Below, piece by piece: positions 1 to 6,144 of a stretch of DNA of 12,309 nt. A program made the translations under genes and the position numbers. Positions within the stretch are counted from its first letter, which is position 1, and each line of letters begins with the position of its first letter. The DNA is taken from NCBI GenBank assembly GCA_964516635.1, contig CAZEZY010000072.1, forward strand, positions 1 through 12,309, in the 5' to 3' direction. The notes beneath the pieces are model-generated. The model saw nothing but the letters and a program-made list of their open reading frames with translations, was not told the origin of the DNA and did no database searches. The DNA comes from CAZEZY01 sp964516635 (lineage in GTDB: Bacteria; Pseudomonadota; Gammaproteobacteria; Burkholderiales; Burkholderiaceae_C).

Positions 1-439
1 CTACGTGCTGGTGGCAGGTTCCTTGTTTGCCATGTTTGCCGGCGTCTACTACTGGTTGCCCAAGTGGACCGGTGTGATGTATTCGGAAACACGTGGCAAG
101 ATCCACTTCTGGTGGTCGATGATCTCTTTCAACATCACCTTCTTCCCGATGCACTTCCTGGGTCTTGCCGGCATGCCCCGTCGATACGCCGACTATCCCA
201 TGCAGTTCGCCGATTTCAACGCGATTGCATCGATTGGCGGTTTCGCTTTCGGTTTTGCACAGGTCTACTTCTTCCTCTTCGTGATCCTGCCTGCCATGCG
301 TGGCCAGGGCGAAAAGGCCCCTCAGAAGCCCTGGGAAGGTGCCGAGGGTCTGGAATGGGAAGTGCCATCGCCGGCGCCTCATCACACCTTCGAGAATCCG
401 CCCAAGCTGGACGCAACGGCCACCCGTGTGATTGGCTGA
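1..439 (+). CDS. ctaD: Cytochrome c oxidase subunit I, C-terminal fragment (5' end outside window)
   Basis: This is the end of the catalytic subunit of aa3-type cytochrome c oxidase, the inner-membrane, proton-pumping terminal oxidase. The reading frame is open from base 2 and starts before the window; about 145 residues are visible. The fragment carries the last membrane helices, with FAMFAGVYYWLPKWTG, then ITFFPMHFLGLAGMPRRYADYP. The paired arginines in GMPRR match the conserved pair that contacts the heme propionates in this family. The heme a, heme a3 and CuB histidines lie upstream and cannot be checked. A last helix (GGFAFGFAQVYFFLFVILPA) is followed by a hydrophilic tail of about 45 residues ending in RVIG. 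The next gene, a tiny membrane protein, starts 13 bases after the stop, so the two are probably co-transcribed. The family assignment is secure; the symbol (ctaD or coxA) is a naming choice. Confidence 0.97.
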   Translation, partial: YVLVAGSLFAMFAGVYYWLPKWTGVMYSETRGKIHFWWSMISFNITFFPMHFLGLAGMPRRYADYPMQFADFNAIASIGGFAFGFAQVYFFLFVILPAMRGQGEKAPQKPWEGAEGLEWEVPSPAPHHTFENPPKLDATATRVIG

Positions 440-440
440 C

Positions 441-445
441 AGGGG
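441..445 (+). promoter_or_regulatory. Ribosome binding site AGGGG deciding a TTG start
   Basis: The purine run AGGGG ends 7 bases before the TTG at 453. No in-frame ATG exists before the hydrophobic segment, so this site is the main support for starting the 38-residue protein at TTG 453. Confidence 0.5.
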
Positions 446-452
446 TTCCGAA

Positions 453-569
453 TTGGCCATTTCGCCTGAAAAACGCAAGAGCAACGTGAAGCTGGGACTC
501 GTTCTCGCTTCCGTGGCACTCGCCTTCATGTTGGGTTTCGTTGCGAAATTTGTCCTCCTGGGTGCCTGA
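453..569 (+). CDS. Cytochrome oxidase small assembly-type membrane protein (38 aa)
   Basis: This very short gene sits between oxidase subunit I and ctaG. It reads from TTG 453 to TGA 567-569 and gives 38 residues: a basic start (MAISPEKRKSNVKLG) and one membrane segment of about 20 residues (roughly 14-36) ending VAKFVLLGA. The positive-inside rule puts the N-terminus in the cytoplasm. The pattern 'SPEKR...N.KL.L.LAS.AL.F..GF..K..LLG' is what I recall for the small oxidase-assembly proteins found at this spot in Burkholderiales, so the assignment rests on recognition plus position. Its biochemical role is not evident from sequence; by context it may stabilise subunit I or assist CtaG. The stop is 5 bases from the ctaG start, suggesting coupled translation. 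The start is uncertain, since ATT 459 is a rarer alternative. Length alone would hide it from most gene callers. Confidence 0.75.
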   Translation: MAISPEKRKSNVKLGLVLASVALAFMLGFVAKFVLLGA

Positions 570-574
570 ACATC

Positions 575-1207
575 ATGTCTCTGCGCAAGGAAAATCTGAA
601 GATCGTTGGCAAACTGGGTGTGATTGCCCTCGGGATGTTTGCTTTCGGCTATGCCCTGGTGCCCATTTACCGCGCGATCTGCGAGGTGACCGGCATCAAC
701 ATCCTGGCCCTTTCCGAAAGACAGGTGCCTGGCCTGGCGCCCACCTTGCCCGCCAACACGCAGGTAGACAGATCCCGTACCATCGTGGTCGAGTTCGATA
801 CCAATGTCCGTGGCCCCTGGGATTTCCGGCCACTGGTTCGCTCCATGGAGGTCCATCCGGGTGAGCTGAACACCGTGATGTACGAATTCCAGAACATTCA
901 GACCCGTCAGATGGCTGCCCAGGCGATTCCCAGCTACGCCCCCAAGCAGGCTGCTCGCCATTTCAACAAGCTGGAATGCTTCTGTTTCACCCAGTACACC
1001 CTTCAGCCTGGTGAAATGAAAGAGTGGCCGGTGGCTTTCGTGATCGATCCCCGCATCCCGAAAGACGTGACCACCATCACCCTGTCCTACACCTTCTTTG
1101 AAGTCGGCGGCCGTACGCCTGTCGCTCCCTCCGCGTCGGCAGGTCCTGGCTTGCCGCTGGCTGAAGCCCCCGTCTGGTTTTCCACCGCACTTCGCGGCAA
1201 TTCCTGA
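575..1207 (+). CDS. ctaG: Cytochrome c oxidase assembly protein CtaG/Cox11 (CuB copper chaperone)
   Basis: CtaG/Cox11 delivers copper to the CuB site of oxidase subunit I on the periplasmic side of the inner membrane. The 210-residue product has a short basic cytoplasmic N-terminus, one membrane helix (about 11-31), then a periplasmic immunoglobulin-like domain. The hallmark copper-binding CFCF lies at 135-138 (Cys135, Cys137), and a third cysteine, Cys36 in YRAICEVTG just after the helix, matches the third conserved cysteine of the family. Other family signatures are RPLVRSMEVHPGE, PSYAPKQAARHFNKLECF and TLSYTFF. After TLSYTFFEVGG the protein runs on for about 30 residues rich in Ala, Pro and Gly, a tail outside the conserved domain. 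The stop overlaps the next start as TGATG, so DUF2970 translation is probably coupled. The start at 575 is the only ATG that includes the whole anchor. Confidence 0.97.
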   Translation: MSLRKENLKIVGKLGVIALGMFAFGYALVPIYRAICEVTGINILALSERQVPGLAPTLPANTQVDRSRTIVVEFDTNVRGPWDFRPLVRSMEVHPGELNTVMYEFQNIQTRQMAAQAIPSYAPKQAARHFNKLECFCFTQYTLQPGEMKEWPVAFVIDPRIPKDVTTITLSYTFFEVGGRTPVAPSASAGPGLPLAEAPVWFSTALRGNS

Positions 1208-1410
1208 TGGCCACTCACCGCATACCCAAGGCCAGCATCGTCGATAACGTCCGTGCGGTGCTTTGGGGTTTTCTCGGCGTTCGCCGCAAGAGTGACTTTC
1301 AAGAAGACATAGTCAAGCTCAATCCCATCCATCTGATGATCACGGGCGTGGTGCTGGCTTTTCTCTTTGTGGGTGTTCTCATGGCGCTGGTCTTCTGGAT
1401 TGCCGGCTGA
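1207..1410 (+). CDS. DUF2970 family membrane protein
   Basis: This 67-residue protein belongs to the DUF2970 family, commonly found between ctaG and subunit III in betaproteobacterial oxidase operons. The first 40 residues are polar, with the amphipathic stretch VRAVLWGFLGVRRKSDFQED that is characteristic of the family. The last 27 (about 41-66) form one membrane helix (LMITGVVLAFLFVGVLMALVFW). The ATG overlaps the ctaG stop by one base (TGATG), so it is translated directly after ctaG. Fifty-one bases separate it from ctaE, with no terminator visible, so the operon continues. Function is unknown; a structural or assembly role in the oxidase is inferred only from gene order. Confidence 0.85.
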   Translation: MATHRIPKASIVDNVRAVLWGFLGVRRKSDFQEDIVKLNPIHLMITGVVLAFLFVGVLMALVFWIAG

Positions 1411-1451
1411 GTCCACTTTTCATCACATCATCATCAACAAGCGATCGCAAC

Positions 1452-1456
1452 AGGAG
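1452..1456 (+). promoter_or_regulatory. Ribosome binding site AGGAG for ctaE
   Basis: AGGAG lies 5 bases before ATG 1462. It overlaps the in-frame GTG at 1456, which therefore cannot be the start; this fixes subunit III at ATG 1462. Confidence 0.8.
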
Positions 1457-1461
1457 TGAGA

Positions 1462-2343
1462 ATGTCCGCAGCAACGCAAGGCTCCACGCCGTACTACTAC
1501 GTCCCCGGACTCTCCCGACATCCTTTCATGTCGGCAGTGGGTCTGTTCTTCTTCATCCTGGGCGCTGGTCAGTGGATCAATGGCAGTCCCTGGGGAATGT
1601 ACTCCCTGCTTTTCGGGCTGGTCTGGTGGCTGGTGGTGTTGTACCAATGGTTCCGTGATGCCATTGCCGAGAGCGAAGGGGGCTTGTACGGCCGCAAGAT
1701 CGACATCTCCTATCGCTGGAGCATGACCTGGTTCATCTTCTCGGAGGTGATGTTCTTCGGCGCCTTCTTCACGGCACTCTGGTGGGCCCGCGCCCATTCC
1801 GTGCCTGCCCTCGGGAGTATGGAGAACGCCCTGATCTGGCCCGATTTCCAGGCTGTCTGGCCTTCGGTGATGGCGGGTGCGACCGCTTCGCCTGCTGGCA
1901 TCGTGGAGCCATTCCAGACGATGGGGCCTTTCTGGTTGCCCACGATCAACACGGCGCTGCTGCTGACATCGGGCGTGACCCTCACCATTGCCCACCACGC
2001 CCTGCAAGACGGCAACCGCACCAAGACCATCGCCTTCATGTGGTTGACGGTGCTGCTGGGCGCGATCTTCCTGTGTGTTCAGGGATACGAGTACTTCTAT
2101 GCCTACTCGGCTCTGAATCTTCGTCTGGATTCCGGTATTTTCGGATCGACGTTTTACCTGCTGACCGGGTTCCACGGATTCCACGTGTTGGTCGGCATGC
2201 TCATGCTGCTGTTCATCACCTTGCGTCTCCAGAAAGGTCATTTCAGCAAGGAGCGTCACTTCGGATTCGAGGGGGCTGCCTGGTACTGGCACTTCGTGGA
2301 TGTGGTCTGGCTGGGTCTTTACATTCTCGTGTACTGGATGTGA
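1462..2343 (+). CDS. ctaE: Cytochrome c oxidase subunit III
   Basis: Subunit III is the non-catalytic core subunit of aa3 oxidase that binds subunit I and supports proton uptake and turnover stability. The product has 293 residues and the usual seven membrane helices. Visible family signatures are YYYVPGLSRHPF at the N-terminus, the helix SEVMFFGAFFTALWWAR (94-110) with the conserved glutamate Glu95, LQGYEY-type VQGYEY near 207-211, TGFHGFHVLVG (235-245) and the closing WYWHFVDVVWLGLYILVYW (274-292). The start at ATG 1462 is fixed by an AGGAG site overlapping an upstream GTG. A loop of about 40 residues between helices (ALGSMENALIWPDF onward) is typical of the bacterial long form. It is the last gene of its operon: a strong hairpin terminator begins 14 bases after the stop. 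Confidence 0.97.
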   Translation: MSAATQGSTPYYYVPGLSRHPFMSAVGLFFFILGAGQWINGSPWGMYSLLFGLVWWLVVLYQWFRDAIAESEGGLYGRKIDISYRWSMTWFIFSEVMFFGAFFTALWWARAHSVPALGSMENALIWPDFQAVWPSVMAGATASPAGIVEPFQTMGPFWLPTINTALLLTSGVTLTIAHHALQDGNRTKTIAFMWLTVLLGAIFLCVQGYEYFYAYSALNLRLDSGIFGSTFYLLTGFHGFHVLVGMLMLLFITLRLQKGHFSKERHFGFEGAAWYWHFVDVVWLGLYILVYWM

Positions 2344-2356
2344 CCTTATCCCATCT

Positions 2357-2390
2357 CAACAAAAAAGCGCCTCAGGGCGCTTTTTTGTTG
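2357..2390. terminator. Bidirectional rho-independent terminator between ctaE and the DUF2909 gene
   Basis: The core is GCGCC (2367-2371), loop TCAG, GGCGC (2376-2380), flanked by six A on the left and six T on the right. The tracts also pair, and CAAC/GTTG extends the stem. The symmetry gives a T run after the GC stem on either strand, so it can end ctaE transcription from the left and the convergent DUF2909 gene from the right. Confidence 0.93.
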
Positions 2391-2396
2391 AATGGT

Positions 2397-2621
2397 TCAG
2401 CGTACGGGAAGACCCGTCGGCTGTATCCAGCCTAGGTGATAGCTGACAATCACGGCCATGAAAAGGATCACGGAAACGCCGATACGTACCGTCAAAGCCC
2501 GGGCCATTCGACGAGAACGTTGGGCGTCGCCGCTACCGGAGTCGCCTCGCATCATGGCCACGAGTGCGCCCGCCAGACTGGCGATGATGACCACAAAAGC
2601 GCCGATGACAAAGTATTTCAT
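2397..2621 (-). CDS. Twin-transmembrane protein, DUF2909 family
   Basis: This 74-residue protein has two membrane helices: about 3-24 (FVIGAFVVIIASLAGALVAM) and about 45-65 (VRIGVSVILFMAVIVSYHLG). They are joined by a short polar loop, GDSGSGDAQRSRRMARALT, and followed by a short tail, IQPTGLPVR. The loop ending RMARALTVRIGVS and the second helix ending YHLGWIQP match my knowledge of the DUF2909 twin-transmembrane family, which sits opposite the SURF1 gene in many Burkholderiales oxidase loci. Both termini would face the same side. The ATG at 2621-2619 was chosen because the upstream in-frame extension (to 2888) lies antisense inside SURF1. It runs opposite to the oxidase genes, so its expression is separate; its conserved placement suggests an oxidase link, but function is unknown. 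Confidence 0.85.
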   Translation of the reverse strand: MKYFVIGAFVVIIASLAGALVAMMRGDSGSGDAQRSRRMARALTVRIGVSVILFMAVIVSYHLGWIQPTGLPVR

Positions 2622-2636
2622 GGAAGCGATTATCGG

Positions 2637-3380
2637 ATGAGTGCGAAAACCACACGATGGGGTTTCTGGATCATCACCTTGGCCACCCTCATCGCGCTGT
2701 CGGTCACCGCCAGCCTGGGCTTCTGGCAACTCGGTCGAGCGGCCGAAAAGGAGAGGCTGGCCGAACAGCGCGAATCTCGCCAGTTTCTGCCGCCTGCCGG
2801 TTGGGATGACCTCAGTCTGGCCGACAGCCGCAATGACTGGAATGCCTGGTGGGATCGATCGGTTGAACTGGAAGGGCGATGGCACCATGAAGCCACGGTC
2901 TTTCTCGAAAACCGAACGATGAATGGCAGGACGGGTTTCTTCGTGGTGACCCCACTGCTGCAGGAGGGCAGTTCCTCATCGATCGTCGTCGTGCGTGGCT
3001 GGGTCCCGAGACGCCTTGATGACCGGACCGCACTTCCGGAACTGGCTGAAACGGACGAATGGGTGCGCGTGAAAGGAAGATTGGCCCCGCCTCCTTCTAA
3101 GCTTTATGACTTTGGTGAAGCGGGCACGGGCCGCATCCGGCAAAATATCGACTTGCAAGCGTACGGGGCTGAATGGTCTCTTCGTCTGTGGCCCGTGTCC
3201 GTGCAGCAAATCGAGGCAGAAAGTGCCCATCCCGAACTGCTTCGCGACTGGCCTGTGGTGGGCAGTGATGTCCACAAGCATTACGGCTACGCCCTGCAGT
3301 GGTTTGGTCTGGCCTCCCTCCTTCTGATCTTGTATGTCTGGTTCCAATTCATCGCTCCCTGGCGGAAGCGTCGCACCTGA
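2637..3380 (+). CDS. SURF1 family cytochrome oxidase assembly protein
   Basis: SURF1 (Shy1 in yeast) is an inner-membrane protein that helps insert or retain heme a in oxidase subunit I. The 247-residue product has the standard layout: helix 1 (about 8-29, FWIITLATLIALSVTASLGFW), followed at once by the signature QLGRAAEKE; a large periplasmic domain; and helix 2 (about 218-238) after HKHYGYALQWFGLA. Other family elements are ELEGRWHHEATVFLENRTMNGRTGFFVVTPL (83-107 region) and VVVRGWVPR (117-125). The start at ATG 2637 gives a normal short cytoplasmic N-terminus; the frame stays open upstream to 2436 but that region is antisense to the DUF2909 gene. Only 15 bases separate the two divergent starts. 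The gene opens a second transcription unit, since a terminator lies upstream of it; I could not identify a convincing promoter. Confidence 0.96.
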   Translation: MSAKTTRWGFWIITLATLIALSVTASLGFWQLGRAAEKERLAEQRESRQFLPPAGWDDLSLADSRNDWNAWWDRSVELEGRWHHEATVFLENRTMNGRTGFFVVTPLLQEGSSSSIVVVRGWVPRRLDDRTALPELAETDEWVRVKGRLAPPPSKLYDFGEAGTGRIRQNIDLQAYGAEWSLRLWPVSVQQIEAESAHPELLRDWPVVGSDVHKHYGYALQWFGLASLLLILYVWFQFIAPWRKRRT

Positions 3381-3414
3381 AGCGCGTCACGAGAATGCTC
3401 AGGACGAGCCCCTG

Positions 3415-4062
3415 ATGATGACGGTGCATTCGCTGCCCAGTCTGGGGCCGGAGGTTGCCCGTGATGCCGAGGCCACCCGCATAGGTCGCTGGAAAATGCT
3501 GCTGCTGTTGCTGGTGTGTGCATCCCCCGTCATTGCGTCTTACCTGACCTATTACGTCATCCGGCCCGAGGGCCGGCGAAACTACGGTGAGCTGATCGAG
3601 CCTTTGAGACCGATCCCAGCCTCTCTTCAGGGAACCAATGCCGCTGGCGAGACCGTTCCACTGACTTCACTGATGCATCAGTGGCTCTTTGTGAGCGTGG
3701 CCGACAGTGCCTGTGACGAAGCTTGCGAGCAACATCTCTACTATCAGCGCCAGTTGCGTGAAGGAATGGGTCGTGAGAAGGACCGATTGGACTGGGTGTG
3801 GTTGCGCACCGGCGAAAGCGAACTCACGCCCGCCCTGCGTGAGGCCACTTCCACAGCCGTGGTGCTTCACATGAGCGAAGCGGACGTGGCCCGCTGGCTG
3901 GAACCTGCGCCGGGATACCGACTGAGCGATCACCTGTATGTGGTGGACCCGATGGGCAACTGGATGATGCGCTTCCCCGCCCATGCCGAGCCCCCGCGCA
4001 TGCGCCGAGATCTGGAAAGGCTGCTGCGGGCCTCGAGTTTCTGGGATCGTCCGGGGCGCTGA
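3415..4062 (+). CDS. Membrane-anchored SCO/thioredoxin-like oxidase assembly protein
   Basis: The 215-residue product has a polar cytoplasmic N-terminus of about 26 residues, one membrane helix (about 27-48, MLLLLLVCASPVIASYLTYYV) and a periplasmic domain of about 165 residues. The domain opens with RNYGELIEP and has a strand LFVSVADSAC followed by C100-DEA-C104, a CxxxC motif where SCO proteins carry CPDVC. Later comes H173 in SDHLYVVDPMGNW, aligned by eye with the SCO copper-ligand histidine before its 'VYDTQGR' strand. I infer a diverged SCO fold that could bind copper or handle thiols. Homologues sit between SURF1 and ctaA in Burkholderiales, usually called hypothetical transmembrane proteins. 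The start is ATG 3415, with AGGA 3401-3404 upstream; ATG 3418 is equally possible. The frame is open to 3334, but that start would overlap SURF1 by 47 bases. It ends one base before ctaA. Confidence 0.85.
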   Translation: MMTVHSLPSLGPEVARDAEATRIGRWKMLLLLLVCASPVIASYLTYYVIRPEGRRNYGELIEPLRPIPASLQGTNAAGETVPLTSLMHQWLFVSVADSACDEACEQHLYYQRQLREGMGREKDRLDWVWLRTGESELTPALREATSTAVVLHMSEADVARWLEPAPGYRLSDHLYVVDPMGNWMMRFPAHAEPPRMRRDLERLLRASSFWDRPGR

Positions 4063-4063
4063 C

Positions 4064-5233
4064 ATGGTGGATCACCATACTTTGTACGATCTGTCGCCGC
4101 TCCTGCAACTGATGTTGCTGGGCATTGTCGTGGCGCTGGGGCCGCTGAGCTGGGTCTGGCTGCGCAGTCGGCGGCGTTCGCCCGCTGGTCGCCTCGCTTT
4201 GCTCACCGGCGTGACCCTATTCCTCACGTTCGACCTGGTTCTGTTTGGCGCCTTCACACGCCTGACCGATTCGGGGCTGGGTTGCCCGGACTGGCCCGGC
4301 TGCTATGGAAAGGCGAGCCCGATTGGCGCTCGAGAGCAGATCTCTGCGGCGCAGGAGGCCATGCCACTCGGGCCGGTCACCTTTCCCAAAGCCTGGATCG
4401 AAATGATCCATCGATACCTCGCCACCGGTGTGGGTGTGCTGATCATGGTGCTGGCTTTTGTCAGCTGGCGCGAGCGGCAACGGATTCAGCTGTCGGTGTT
4501 CTGGCCGATGGTGACGTTGTTCTGGGTGTGCCTCCAGGGCGCATTTGGTGCGCTCACGGTGACCATGAAGCTGTTCCCGGCCATCGTGACACTGCATCTG
4601 CTGGGTGGTATGGCCCTTCTGGCGTTGTTGCGTCTGCAGGCTGTTCGATACCAGCAGGCCGGTGTCGGGGTGGAAGCGCCCTCTCAGGCGGTCCTGCGGC
4701 TTCAACCCGCCACCCGTCGCTGGCTCTGGGCAGTCTTTGCCGTGGTCTGGATGCAGATTGCCCTGGGCGGCTGGGTAAGCACCAATTATGCGGTACTGGC
4801 CTGTCGCGATTTTCCGATGTGTCAGGGGAGCTGGTGGCCAGACATGGACTTTGCCACCGGCTTCCAGTTGTGGCGGGAGTTGGGTGAGCAGCGATCCGGC
4901 GAGTCGATTCCCTTTCCCGCCCTGACCGCCATCCATTACACCCACCGGCTCGCAGCGTATGGGGTGCTCGCCCTGCTGGCTTTTCTGGCATGGCGCTTCT
5001 GGCGGGTGGAAGGTCGGGCCTCTCACGCGGGCTGGCTGTTGGCCCTCGGCGGGTGGCAACTCCTGACGGGCTTGTCCAACGTGGTGCTGGAGTGGCCTTT
5101 GCTGGCGGCCCTGTCGCATACCGGTGGTGCGGCTGCCATGGTGGTGGTCCTGACTGGCTGGCTGACGGCCGCTTACCCAGCACGGACCTCGACGCCTGTC
5201 GTTCAGCCCGTTCTTCGCGAGCATTCCGCATGA
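4064..5233 (+). CDS. ctaA: Heme A synthase, CtaA/Cox15 family
   Basis: This enzyme oxidises the C8 methyl of heme O to the formyl of heme A, in the inner membrane. The 389-residue product has eight predicted helices in two similar four-helix halves. Heme-ligand candidates are His116 (WIEMIHRY, with Glu113), His178 (VTLHLLGG), His291/His294 (AIHYTHRL) and His352 (LSHTGG). Arg66 is in the conserved GAFTRLTDSG. Both halves have an extracytoplasmic cysteine pair: C74/C80 in GCPDWPGC and C247/C253 in CRDFPMC. The pair in each half, the long loop after the second (WWPDMDFATGF) and the overall length fit the longer Cox15-like type of proteobacteria. The start is ATG 4064, one base after the previous stop, with GGGG at 4053-4056. 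It overlaps ctaB by four bases (ATGA), so heme O and heme A synthases are translationally coupled. Confidence 0.96.
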   Translation: MVDHHTLYDLSPLLQLMLLGIVVALGPLSWVWLRSRRRSPAGRLALLTGVTLFLTFDLVLFGAFTRLTDSGLGCPDWPGCYGKASPIGAREQISAAQEAMPLGPVTFPKAWIEMIHRYLATGVGVLIMVLAFVSWRERQRIQLSVFWPMVTLFWVCLQGAFGALTVTMKLFPAIVTLHLLGGMALLALLRLQAVRYQQAGVGVEAPSQAVLRLQPATRRWLWAVFAVVWMQIALGGWVSTNYAVLACRDFPMCQGSWWPDMDFATGFQLWRELGEQRSGESIPFPALTAIHYTHRLAAYGVLALLAFLAWRFWRVEGRASHAGWLLALGGWQLLTGLSNVVLEWPLLAALSHTGGAAAMVVVLTGWLTAAYPARTSTPVVQPVLREHSA

Positions 5234-6144
5234 GCAGCCCTCCCTTGTCCCTTTCTGCGCCCCTGCCTCCCACTTGGCGGCAGTTCTACGCGCTCATGAA
5301 ACCGCGCGTCATTCAGCTGATCGTCTTTTGTGCGCTCATCGGCATGGTGCTGGCCGTGCCCGGTTTGCCCACCTGGCATCAGGTGGTGCTGGCGGCGGTG
5401 GCCTGTTTCGGTATCTGGCTGGTGGCCGGTGCCGCTGCGGCATTCAACTGCGTGGTCGAGCAGCACATCGACGCCAAGATGAAGCGGACGGCGTGGCGTC
5501 CGACCGCCAAGGGGGAATTGACCAACGCGCAGACGCTGACCTTCTCGGCCATTCTGTGCGTCATCGGTTCGGTGATCCTGTACGTGTGGGTGAACCCGCT
5601 GACCATGTGGCTCACCTTCGGCACATTTGTGGGTTATGCGGTGATCTACACGGTCGTGCTCAAGCCGCTCACCCCTCAGAACATCGTGATTGGTGGCGCT
5701 TCGGGGGCCATGCCGCCGGTACTGGGCTGGGCCGCGATGGCCAATACCGTCACCCCCGAAGCGCTGGTGCTGTTCCTGATCATTTTTTTGTGGACACCAC
5801 CGCACTTCTGGGCACTGGCGCTGTACCGGGTAGAGGATTACCGCAAATCCGGCCTGCCCATGCTGCCAGTGACGCACGGGTCGGAATTCACGCGGCTGCA
5901 CATCTTTCTTTACACCCTCATCCTGTTTGCCGCCTGCCTGCTGCCGTTCATGCTGCGCATGAACGGCTGGTTCTATCTGCTGGTGGCTCTGGGTCTGAGT
6001 ATCGGGTTCAGCGCTTACGCGTGGGCGCTGTGGCGTGACTATTCCGACCAGCTCGCCCGAAAGACGTTTCGTTTTTCCCTGATCCACCTGTCACTGCTCT
6101 TCGCGGCCATGCTGGTGGACCACTATCTGATGAGGCTTTGGTGA
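5230..6144 (+). CDS. ctaB: Protoheme IX farnesyltransferase (heme O synthase)
   Basis: CtaB/CyoE transfers the farnesyl group of farnesyl diphosphate to the vinyl group of protoheme, making heme O, the substrate of CtaA. The 304-residue product is a UbiA-type membrane prenyltransferase with about nine helices. The first Asp-rich motif is N73-CVVEQHIDAKMKRT (73-87), and the second region is WTPPHFWALALYRVEDYRKSGLPMLPV (188-214), both diagnostic of heme O synthases rather than other UbiA enzymes. MKPRV at 23-27 begins the first helix, also typical. The ATG overlaps the ctaA stop (ATGA), and the stop overlaps the SCO start (TGATG), so the three genes are read as a coupled set. An upstream in-frame extension to 4990 lies wholly inside ctaA and was rejected. 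Confidence 0.97.
   Translation: MSSPPLSLSAPLPPTWRQFYALMKPRVIQLIVFCALIGMVLAVPGLPTWHQVVLAAVACFGIWLVAGAAAAFNCVVEQHIDAKMKRTAWRPTAKGELTNAQTLTFSAILCVIGSVILYVWVNPLTMWLTFGTFVGYAVIYTVVLKPLTPQNIVIGGASGAMPPVLGWAAMANTVTPEALVLFLIIFLWTPPHFWALALYRVEDYRKSGLPMLPVTHGSEFTRLHIFLYTLILFAACLLPFMLRMNGWFYLLVALGLSIGFSAYAWALWRDYSDQLARKTFRFSLIHLSLLFAAMLVDHYLMRLW

Noticed and set aside
1422..1440. Repeated CATCA/ATCATC pattern before ctaE as a possible operator or repeat
   Set aside because: Too short and irregular, with no dyad symmetry; most likely chance composition in a 51-base gap.
1423..2292. Long 289-codon open frame on the minus strand opposite ctaE
   Set aside because: The translation is Gln/His/Arg/Glu-rich with no recognisable domain, the pattern expected antisense to a GC-rich membrane-protein gene. 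Subunit III on the plus strand is unmistakable.
2605..2633. Plus-strand promoter ATGACA, 17 bases, GATTAT for SURF1
   Set aside because: The motifs fit well, but transcription would begin near 2640, after the SURF1 ATG at 2637, and no alternative downstream start keeps the first membrane helix.
4217..5224. 335-codon minus-strand open frame opposite ctaA
   Set aside because: Low-complexity Gln/His/Pro/Arg-rich product, no ribosome site, and fully covered by a well-conserved heme A synthase.
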